Source of the DNA: Trebonia sp963822615
GTDB taxonomy: Bacteria; Actinomycetota; Actinomycetes; Streptosporangiales; Streptosporangiaceae
Reading direction: 5' to 3'
DNA length: 64,000 nucleotides
Assembly: GCA_963822615.1 (NCBI GenBank)
Contig: CAWGIM010000015.1
Location: 124,001 to 188,000 of the forward strand
The notes below the pieces were generated by a model. The model made no database searches, was not told the origin of the DNA, and saw only the letters and a program-made list of their open reading frames with translations. Position 1 is the stretch's first letter. Each line of letters opens with the position of its first letter. Below are positions 40,199 through 50,591 of this stretch, piece by piece. The translations under genes were made by a program, and so were the position numbers.

Positions 40199-40897
40199 AT
40201 GGCAGCCACGGTGCTAGTGGTCGAGGACGAGCGCAAGCTGCGCGATTTCATCCGCACGTACCTGGAGCGGGCCGGGTTCACCGTGCTCTCCACCGGGTCG
40301 GGGGCGGAGGCCATCACGCTGACGGCAGACGCCGCCCCCGACCTCATCGTGCTGGACCTGGGCCTGCCCGACCTGCCCGGGGAGACGGTCGCCAGGGAGG
40401 TCCGGGCGATGTCGGCGGTGCCGATCGTGATGCTGACCGCGAAGGCGGCCGAGGAAGACCGGATCCGCGGACTTGAGCTGGGCGCGGACGATTACGTGAC
40501 CAAGCCGTTCAGCCCGCGCGAGCTGGTGCTGCGAGTACAGGCGGTGCTGCGCCGCGGCAGCCCGGCCGCGGGCTCGCCCGGCGTCACCAGCTACGGCGGC
40601 GGCGCCCTGGTCATCGACGAGCCGCGGCGGGCCGTCACCGTGCGCGGCACGCCCGCCCAGCTCACCCCGACCGAGTGGGGGATACTCGGCGCGCTCGCCA
40701 CCGTGCCCGGGCGGGTCTACTCCCGCTTCGAGCTGATCAACAAGGTGCGGGGCTATGAGTTCGAGGGCTACGAGCGCACCGTCGACTCGCACGTGAAGAA
40801 CCTGCGCCGGAAGATCGAGGAAGACCCTGGCCGCCCGGGGATCATCCTGACCGTGCTCGGCGGCGGTTACCGGCTCGGCCTGACCCGTGATGACTGA
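40199..40897 (+). CDS. OmpR/PhoB-family response regulator (MprA-like)
   Basis: The 232-aa regulator has a receiver domain with acidic residues E9/D10, phospho-acceptor D53 in VLDLGLP and Lys in YVTKPFSP, plus a winged-helix domain with SRFELINKVRGYEFEGYERTVDSHVKNLRRKIE. It overlaps the sensor kinase gene by 8 nt, and an HtrA protease follows. The order matches the mycobacterial MprA-MprB-PepD envelope-stress system, so a similar role is inferred. There is no strong RBS; GGGAGG stands 5 nt before the ATG. Confidence 0.94.
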   Translation: MAATVLVVEDERKLRDFIRTYLERAGFTVLSTGSGAEAITLTADAAPDLIVLDLGLPDLPGETVAREVRAMSAVPIVMLTAKAAEEDRIRGLELGADDYVTKPFSPRELVLRVQAVLRRGSPAAGSPGVTSYGGGALVIDEPRRAVTVRGTPAQLTPTEWGILGALATVPGRVYSRFELINKVRGYEFEGYERTVDSHVKNLRRKIEEDPGRPGIILTVLGGGYRLGLTRDD

Positions 40898-42245
40898 CCA
40901 GCCCGGCGGGGCCCGGCCGGACGCCGGCCACCGCGGTAACACGCTGGGGCTGCGGCTCGCGCTGGCGTTCCTCGGCGTCGCCCTGGCCGCGGTCGCGCTC
41001 ATCGCGGTGCTCACCGCGGTCTACTCCGCGGTCGACGTGTCCTCGCTCGCGAACCGCCAGCGCAGCGAGCTGGCCAGCGCCTTCGCGGTCGCCGCGGGCA
41101 GCGCGTGGCAGCAGCACGAGGGCTGGGCGCGGGCCGACCTGGAGCCCGTCTTCGACCTGGCCGCGCGCAGCGGGGTGCGGCTTCAGGTGCGCGACGCGGC
41201 CGGCCACGTCGTGCGGTCGGCCGGCGGCTTCGCGTCGGCTGACGGGCCCTGGGCGAGCGCGCCGGTGCAGGCCGGCGGGCAGGCGGTCGGCTCGGTGCTG
41301 ACCGGGTTGTCCGCGTCCGGCCTCGGCGCCGCCGACCACGTGCTCGGTACCGCGCTGCTGCGCGCGATCGCCGGCGCGGCCGGGCTGGCCGCCCTGCTGG
41401 CGCTGCTCACCGGCCTCGCGGTGGCGCGGCGGATCACCCGCCCGGTCGGGCGGCTGATCTCGGTCACCCGCGCGATGGCCGGCGGTGACCGCTCGGCCCG
41501 GGCGGGCGACCTGCGGGCAGCCAGCGAGCTGCGCGAGCTGGCGGCCGCGTTCGACCACATGGCGGACACGCTCGACCGGGAGGACAAGATCCGCCGCGAC
41601 CTGGTGGCGAGCGTGGCCCACGAGCTGCGCACCCCGGTGGCGGTGCTCCAGGCCGGGCATGAGGCCTTGCTTGACGGGGTGACCGAGCCCACCCCGGAAG
41701 AGCTCGGCTCGCTGCGGGATGAGGTGCTGCGGCTGGCCCGCATGGTGGACGACCTGCAGACGATGGCGGCGGCCGACGCGGCCGTGCTCCAGCTGACCCG
41801 CGAGCAGGCCGACCTGGCCGCCATCGCCGAGGCGGCCGCCACCAGCCTCGCCCGCCGGTTCGAGACGGCGGAGGTAACGCTGGGCCGGCGGCTGGCGCCC
41901 GCGCCGGTCCTCGCGGACCAGCGGTGGATGCACCAGGTGGTCACCAACCTGCTCGGCAACGCGCTCAAGTTCACCCCGGCCGGCGGCACGGTCACCATTC
42001 GCACCGGGCAGGACGGGGCCGACGCGGTGCTCGAGGTGGCGGACACCGGCGTCGGCATCCCGGAGGACGAGCTGCCGCGCGTCTTCGAGCGGTTCTGGCG
42101 CGGGCGGGCGGCCGCCGCCACCTCCGGCAGCGGGATCGGCCTGGCGGTCGCCGCCCAGCTCGCCGAGGCGCACGGCGGCGCGCTGACCGCCGCCAGCCGG
42201 CCCGGCGAGGGGACGGTCCTCACCCTTACCGTGCCCGGGGCCTGA
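40890..42245 (+). CDS. HAMP-domain sensor histidine kinase (MprB-like)
   Basis: This 451-aa membrane kinase has TM1 (about 21-45), an extracytoplasmic sensor of about 110 residues, TM2 (about 157-180), HAMP, the phospho-acceptor box VAHELRTPVA with H244, N box NLLGNALKFT, G1 ADTGVGIPEDELPRVFERFWRG and G2 GSGIGLAVA. ATG 40890 overlaps the end of the response regulator gene. With the downstream HtrA-like protease it resembles an envelope-stress circuit. Confidence 0.94.
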   Translation: MTDQPGGARPDAGHRGNTLGLRLALAFLGVALAAVALIAVLTAVYSAVDVSSLANRQRSELASAFAVAAGSAWQQHEGWARADLEPVFDLAARSGVRLQVRDAAGHVVRSAGGFASADGPWASAPVQAGGQAVGSVLTGLSASGLGAADHVLGTALLRAIAGAAGLAALLALLTGLAVARRITRPVGRLISVTRAMAGGDRSARAGDLRAASELRELAAAFDHMADTLDREDKIRRDLVASVAHELRTPVAVLQAGHEALLDGVTEPTPEELGSLRDEVLRLARMVDDLQTMAAADAAVLQLTREQADLAAIAEAAATSLARRFETAEVTLGRRLAPAPVLADQRWMHQVVTNLLGNALKFTPAGGTVTIRTGQDGADAVLEVADTGVGIPEDELPRVFERFWRGRAAAATSGSGIGLAVAAQLAEAHGGALTAASRPGEGTVLTLTVPGA

Positions 42246-42349
42246 ACCGCCCGGCGCCGCGCCTCCACACCGCCGCCACGACGGCGGCACCGCGCCTGCA
42301 CCGCCCGCGGCTTAGCTGGACGCAGCAAGCAGCGAGAAGGAGCAGAAAA

Positions 42350-43411
42350 ATGAAGATGACGCAGCGCGCCCGGCGCACGGCGGTCGCGCTGGTGGCCGCG
42401 GCGGCGATCGGCGGAAGCGGGGTCGCCGTCGGCGCGGCCGCCGCCCCGGGGGCAGCCAGCAGCACCAGCACGGTGAGCGCGCCCGCGGCGCGGGCCGGCT
42501 ACGCGGGCATCGTCCGCCAGGTACTGCCCTCGGTGGTGCTGATCAGCACCACCGAGGGGCTCGGTTCGGGTGTAGTGCTCGACACGTCAGGCAACATCGT
42601 CACCAACGCCCACGTGGCGGGGACCGCGACCTCGTTCAAGGTGCAGGTGGCGGGTGATGCCACCGCCCGCGCCGCGACCCGCGTCGGCAGCTACCGGCCC
42701 GACGACCTGGCGGTGATCCGGCTGGCCGACCCGTCCGGCCTGCAGCCGGCCCGGTTCGGCGACTCGTCCCGCGTGCAGGCTGGTGACGAGGTGCTCGCGG
42801 TCGGCAACCCGCTTGGCCTGTCCGGCAGCGTGACCAGCGGGATCGTCTCCGCCACGGGGCGCGTGGTGACCGAGCCGGCCAGCGGCGGAAGTCCCGGCGC
42901 CACCCTGCCGGACGCGATACAGACCAGCGCGCCGATCAATCCCGGCAACAGCGGCGGCGCCCTGGTGACGACGGCGGGCGAGGTGATCGGCATCCCGACC
43001 CTGACCGCGGCCGGAGGCCAGGACGGCGCCCAGGTCCAGGGCATCGGGTTCGCGATCCCGGCCAACCTGGCCCGCGACATCGCCCGGCAGATCATCTCCT
43101 CGGGCACCGTCAGCAACTCGCACCGGGCCGCGATCGGCGCCCAGGTGGGCACGGTCACCGGCCAGGACGGCAGCCCGGCCGGGGCCGGCATCGTGGCGGT
43201 CAGCGCCGGCGGGCCGGCCGAGCGGGCGGGCCTGCGGGCCGGAGACGTGATCCGGGCGCTGGGCGGCACGCCGACCGCCGACCCCCAGGCGCTCGCCAGC
43301 GCGCTCGCCGCCCAGCGGCCGGGGGACAAGGTCACCCTCGCGGTGACCCGCGGCCCGCAGCAGCTTTCGGTGCCGGTGACGCTGGGCGAGCTGCCCGCCG
43401 CGGCCGGCTAG
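42350..43411 (+). CDS. HtrA/PepD-like trypsin-type serine protease with PDZ domain
   Basis: This exported or membrane-tethered protease of 353 aa has a hydrophobic signal/anchor (about 9-32), a trypsin-like domain with H88 (TNAHV), D119 (DDLAVIRL) and S201 (GNSGGAL), and a C-terminal PDZ domain (about 255-350). GAAGGAG lies 8 nt before ATG 42350. It follows the two-component genes in the same direction after about 100 nt, which contain a GCCGCC/GGCGGC hairpin. Likely function: degradation of misfolded envelope proteins under control of the pair upstream. Confidence 0.93.
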   Translation: MKMTQRARRTAVALVAAAAIGGSGVAVGAAAAPGAASSTSTVSAPAARAGYAGIVRQVLPSVVLISTTEGLGSGVVLDTSGNIVTNAHVAGTATSFKVQVAGDATARAATRVGSYRPDDLAVIRLADPSGLQPARFGDSSRVQAGDEVLAVGNPLGLSGSVTSGIVSATGRVVTEPASGGSPGATLPDAIQTSAPINPGNSGGALVTTAGEVIGIPTLTAAGGQDGAQVQGIGFAIPANLARDIARQIISSGTVSNSHRAAIGAQVGTVTGQDGSPAGAGIVAVSAGGPAERAGLRAGDVIRALGGTPTADPQALASALAAQRPGDKVTLAVTRGPQQLSVPVTLGELPAAAG

Positions 43412-43426
43412 CGGCCTCAGCCGGCC
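43402..43426 (+). terminator. Hairpin terminator after the HtrA-like gene
   Basis: GGCCGGCT (43402-43409) and AGCCGGCC (43419-43426) form a perfect 8-bp stem with a 9-nt loop overlapping the stop codon. Confidence 0.55.
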
Positions 43427-43796
43427 AGGTTCGTGTCATATCGCGACGATCCGGAAACAGGCTGTGTAATTGTTCCAATAAGTTCCATCGTGTCACGCGG
43501 GCGACAGAGTCGGCTGGCCCCGGCCTGCGCCCCGAATCGGAAGTTCGCCAAAAAATCTGCTGCCGACACTGAACCGAATGCCTTGGATGTTCGTCCCATT
43601 GGTAGGAGTTGAGATTGCATTTCACTTACTATGTTTAGCGCGGGTCGCTAGTCACGCGTATCTGAACACGGGGCGAGTGCTGGGGGCTGGCGTGTGACGG
43701 CGGCCGGGGTGTGCCCGGCCGCTTATGTCGCAATACCACCATTTCCGCACATGTGCGTGTCCTCTGCGCAGGGCCAGGAGGGGGGAGAGCCCACCG
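43427..43796. other. 370-nt intergenic region with AT-rich core
   Basis: A lower-GC stretch between the HtrA gene and the kinase cluster. A minus-strand frame at 43417-43620 (67 codons, ATG) exists but lacks an RBS and GC-rich third positions. The region probably carries the promoter of the kinase-FHA-kinase operon. No confident gene is present. Confidence 0.35.
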
Positions 43797-45419
43797 ATGG
43801 AGCGGGTCCTGGCCGGACGGTACGAGCTTGAGGTTCCACTCGGCCGCGGTGGCTCCGGTGAGGTCTGGCGAGGCAGGGACATGGGTTCCCGGCGGCCGGT
43901 GGCCATCAAGATCGTCGAGCTCTCGCAGATCGACGACCCGGGCCTGCTGGCGGAGACGATCGGCCGGTTCCGGCGCGAGGCGACGGTGATCGCCGGCCTG
44001 CGGCACCCGAACATCGTGGGGTCACTCGACGCCGGCCGGGTCGGCAACCAGCTTTACATGATCATGGAGCTGGCGCCCGGCATCTCGCTGGCGGGCATGA
44101 TGGACGAGCGCGGGGCGCGGGGGATGGGACTCTTCCCGGTCTCCAGCGTGCTGCGCATCGCCGAGCAGGTGAGCATGGGCCTGGCGGCCGCGCACGACGC
44201 GGGCGTGGTGCACCGGGACATCAAGCCGAGCAACTTGATGGTGACGCCGCAGCTCGGCATCAAGATCATCGACTTCGGCATCGCCCAGTTGCTGTCCGAC
44301 AACTCACCCCGGCTGACGATGCGCGGCCACACGGTCGGCACCGTCGCCTACATGTCGCCCGAGCAGGCCCAGGGTGATGCGGTGGACGGCCGGGCCGACC
44401 TCTACTCGCTCGGCTGCGTGCTTTACCAGCTCCTTTCCGGCCGCTTGCCGTTCCGCTCGTCGCTGCCCTCAGCGCTGCTGATGATGCAGGTGATGGACCA
44501 GGCGACGCCGCTCAGCGCGCTCAGGCCCGACCTCCCGGCCGGGCTTACCGAGCTGGTCAGCGACCTCATGGAGAAGGACAGGACGGCCCGTCCGGCCGGT
44601 GCGGCCGAGGTCATCAGCCGCATCGAGGCCATCGGCGGCGGCTTCCGCGGCGCGGAGCCGGTGCACGAGGCCGACCGGCAGACCGTGCGGGCGGGCGACC
44701 AGGGCGGTGCCGCGAGCCTGACCCGCGCCGAGCTGGTGCTGCCTGAGTCGGGGCGGCCGACCGTGCTCACGCCGGAACGGCTGGCCGGGCTGACCGGCGA
44801 GGAAGCCGCGGGCGGACCGCCGTGGGAGGCGCCGAACCCGCGGGGCGCGACGGTCGGCGTCAGCGACCCGCGGGCACAGCCGCTCCCGGCCGGACGCTGG
44901 GACGGGCCGCCGCCGGGCCCGCGCAACAGCGGGGCGCTGCCCCGGGACCAGGCGCCCCCGGGCCGGGCCAGCGGGGGGCCGCCCGCGTGGCCGACGCCGC
45001 CGCCGCGCCGCCCGCGGCGCCGCTGGCGCGGGGTGCTGAGCACCCTGCTCACCCTCGCGATCGCGGCCGGCGTCTGGGCGTACGTGTACGAGCGGAACCA
45101 CGGGAAGCTGTCCATCTCCTCGGTCATGGTCGACTCCGCGAACCAGTCAGTGGGGTGCAACGGCACCGCCCACATCATCGGGACCATCAATACCAACGGG
45201 CGCGGCGGGCCGATCAGCTACGAGTGGATCAGCGACACGCGGAGCAAGCCGAAGGTCCTGACGGCGCAAGACGAGAGCGGCAGCAACACCGTCAAGGTGA
45301 GCCTGAACTGGAAGTTCGGCGGTAAGGGGACGGGCACCGCGGTGGCCAAGCTCAGCGTGCTCAGCCCCAACCCGGCTGTCGGCAGCATCGAATTCCCCTA
45401 CAACTGCCCCGCCGGCTGA
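43797..45419 (+). CDS. Receptor-type Ser/Thr protein kinase with small ectodomain
   Basis: This 540-aa PknB-type kinase has a complete catalytic domain (about 8-275): GRGGSGEV loop, VAIK with K38, VVHRDIKPSNL with D141, DFG at 159-161, and APE as SPEQ. A Pro/Gly-rich juxtamembrane linker of about 135 residues leads to one TM helix (about 412-431). A roughly 100-residue ectodomain follows with two cysteines (C454, C537) and an ISYEW motif (Y475, W477). Related modules occur in the kinase at 46592. It is the first gene of a three-gene operon with an FHA protein. Confidence 0.92.
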   Translation: MERVLAGRYELEVPLGRGGSGEVWRGRDMGSRRPVAIKIVELSQIDDPGLLAETIGRFRREATVIAGLRHPNIVGSLDAGRVGNQLYMIMELAPGISLAGMMDERGARGMGLFPVSSVLRIAEQVSMGLAAAHDAGVVHRDIKPSNLMVTPQLGIKIIDFGIAQLLSDNSPRLTMRGHTVGTVAYMSPEQAQGDAVDGRADLYSLGCVLYQLLSGRLPFRSSLPSALLMMQVMDQATPLSALRPDLPAGLTELVSDLMEKDRTARPAGAAEVISRIEAIGGGFRGAEPVHEADRQTVRAGDQGGAASLTRAELVLPESGRPTVLTPERLAGLTGEEAAGGPPWEAPNPRGATVGVSDPRAQPLPAGRWDGPPPGPRNSGALPRDQAPPGRASGGPPAWPTPPPRRPRRRWRGVLSTLLTLAIAAGVWAYVYERNHGKLSISSVMVDSANQSVGCNGTAHIIGTINTNGRGGPISYEWISDTRSKPKVLTAQDESGSNTVKVSLNWKFGGKGTGTAVAKLSVLSPNPAVGSIEFPYNCPAG

Positions 45420-45425
45420 GGCCGG

Positions 45426-46591
45426 ATGAAAATCACCCGCTGCATCCCGCTCCCTGGCCAGGGCGTGATCGCCAGGTACGGCGCCCTGGTGGCGGTGACT
45501 GACGGCCGCGCACCCGGCGACGACCCGCTGCTGAGCGTGCTGGCCGAGGTGGCCGCGGCGGCGGGCGACGGCAGCGAGCTGGTGCGGACGGCGGCCCGGG
45601 CGGCCCTCGGCTGCCCGGGCCAGCCCGCCTGGGCGTGCGCCGGCGTCACCGCCGACGGCGGGGTCGCGGTCCTGGTGCACGGGCCCGCGGTGGCCCGGGT
45701 CAGCCTGGCCGGCGGCCCCGAGGTCACGCTCACCGCCAGCGACTCGGTGATCCCGGTCAGCCGGACGTTCGCCGGCCCGAGCGTCGCGCTCGACCTGACG
45801 GCCGGCCAGCCGGGCCCGCTCGATCCGCGCTGCTGGCTGGGCTCTGGCGTGGTGCCGGGCAGCGGCCTGGCGATAACAATGGCGAGCGGGACCGGGACCC
45901 TGGGGGTGCAGGCGGAGGCCGACCCGGCTTCCGGGCGGCCGTCACCGGCGGCGGTTACCCAGCTGCCGGTGACCGTAGTGGCGACGGCCGCCGACAGCGG
46001 CCCGGTCGGCTGGCACCCGCCGACGGTGGCTACCCCGGCGGCCGGCCTGCTAGCGGAGGGGCCCGCGGCCAGCCCGCAGCAGGACGACGCGGACGAGGCC
46101 GGCTCGCGCCCGGGACCGCCCCCGGTGCTGGTGGAGGGCGCGCTCTGCCCCCGCGAGCATTTCAACGACCCCGCCGCCCGGACCTGTCGCCAGTGCGGCG
46201 CGGGCCTGGAGCTGCCGCCGCGGAACGTCCGGCGCGGCGAGCGGCCGCCGCTCGGCGTGCTGGTCATGGACGACGGGGCGCGGATCACCCTCGACGGCGA
46301 TTACGTGCTCGGGCGGGAGCCCGCCCTCGACGGCGACGTGATGGCGGGGCGGGCGAGACCGCTGCGCATCTCTGATCCCGAAGGGACAGTATCCCGACTC
46401 CACCTGAGGATATCCTTGGTTGGCTGGCAGGTCGAGGTAACCGATCTTGGGTCAGCGAACGGGTCAGTTCTCCAGTCACCGGGCGGTGAGCGCACGCTCG
46501 CGCCCTTCGAGCCCGTCGTGGCCGAGCCAGGTGCGTGGATCGGCGTTGGGCACCGCAGCATGCAGTACCTGGCTTACCAAGGAGTTCTCCC

Positions 46592-46595
<4 letters not shown>
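45426..46595 (+). CDS. FHA domain protein with zinc-ribbon-like motif
   Basis: This 389-aa protein has an N-terminal domain of about 200 residues of unknown type (starts MKITRCIPLPGQGVIARYGA), a Pro-rich spacer and a cysteine motif CPREHFNDPAARTCRQCG that may bind zinc. A C-terminal FHA phosphothreonine-binding domain (about 275-385) contains YVLGREP, GTVSRLHLRI and LGSANGSVL. Its position 6 nt after one kinase gene and overlapping the next (ATGA) suggests it reads phosphorylation by one or both. The N-terminal region resembles FHA proteins of type VII-linked loci only loosely. Confidence 0.88.
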
Positions 46596-49714
<3,119 letters not shown>

Positions 49715-49787
49715 CCGGGCCGCTGTGGTGCGGGCGTGCTCGCGCGCGGCCCGCCTCCCAGCGGTCGCCCCCGTGACAGGCCGCGGC

Positions 49788-50285
49788 CTAGAGGTGATCT
49801 GGGTCCTCGAGCGCTCCGGAGCGCCGCACCTGACGCGGTATCCGGAGGTCTTCGACGGCGGGGCGCGGCCGCAGGACGCCGAGTGGGACCGTTGCCCGGA
49901 TGCCGCCGTTCGCGCCGCTGGCCGTATCGGGCAGCCGGGCCGACCACGGTGTCCCCGCGAGCTGTGACACCACGGCGAGCTGGGCGCGCAGCGTGACCCG
50001 GCAGATCCCGCCCGCCGGGTCCACTGGCATCTCGCTGACGAACAGCCACCGGACCGGAACCTTGTACGGTGCCAGCCGCTCGCGGCAGTAGGCGGTGAGA
50101 TCCACGGCCGGCGCCGCGAGCGGCGCCGACAGCCGGACCGCGGCGGCGACGATCTCGTCCCAGAACTGGTCAGGCAGGCCGATCACGGCTGCCTCGGCTA
50201 CTCCCGGGTGGCTGAGCAGGATCCGCTCGACCTCCACTGGGGGGACGGCCTGGCCGCCCCGGACGATCAGCGGTACTTCCGGCAT
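49788..50285 (-). CDS. Orphan AMP-binding enzyme C-terminal domain protein
   Basis: This 165-aa protein corresponds only to the C-terminal subdomain of acyl-CoA synthetases (VEVERILLSHPGVAEAAVIGLPDQFWDE and YCRERLAPYKVPVRWLFV). The adenylation domain is absent on both sides. The motif that normally reads TGKILR is AGGICR, so the catalytic lysine is Gly. The last 45 residues do not match the family. An AGGAG lies 10 nt before the ATG, so it may be expressed. It is either a decayed synthetase remnant or a recruited accessory domain. Confidence 0.6.
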   Translation of the reverse strand: MPEVPLIVRGGQAVPPVEVERILLSHPGVAEAAVIGLPDQFWDEIVAAAVRLSAPLAAPAVDLTAYCRERLAPYKVPVRWLFVSEMPVDPAGGICRVTLRAQLAVVSQLAGTPWSARLPDTASGANGGIRATVPLGVLRPRPAVEDLRIPRQVRRSGALEDPDHL

Positions 50286-50591
50286 GATGCGACGACTCCT
50301 CGATCAGTGCGTTTGCCGCCGTCACCGCGCTGGGCGCGCGCAGACAGCGTAGGACACATGCCGCGGAGGGGTCGTGGCGGTACCAGGATGGCCGGCTGCG
50401 GCTCAATCCGCATCAGTGACACGCCATGAGGTTTGGCGGACAGCACCCTGAAAATTCATTCATGTACCTGACCTGCTGATATGTCGAATTGCTTCCTGCT
50501 TGCGTCTCATTCCGATAACCTGTGGTGCGCGTTCGGTAACAGTGCGGTGAAGTGTCAGGACGCTACGCGGGAGAAACAGGGGCCATAAGGC
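50286..50591. other. Intergenic region before the LAL regulator
   Basis: This 306-nt gap between divergent genes has an AT-rich section near 50450-50525, probably the promoter of the LuxR gene. TTGCTT and GATAAC occur but with a poor spacing. No gene is evident. Confidence 0.3.

Noticed and set aside
41924..42349. N-terminal extension of the HtrA-like protease
   Set aside because: It overlaps the kinase gene in another frame and has no protease or signal features. ATG 42350 has a good RBS and starts a signal sequence.
43417..43620. 67-codon minus-strand ORF in the gap before the kinase operon
   Set aside because: It has no ribosome site, a codon pattern unlike neighbouring genes, and overlaps the HtrA terminator. 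It is left as intergenic.
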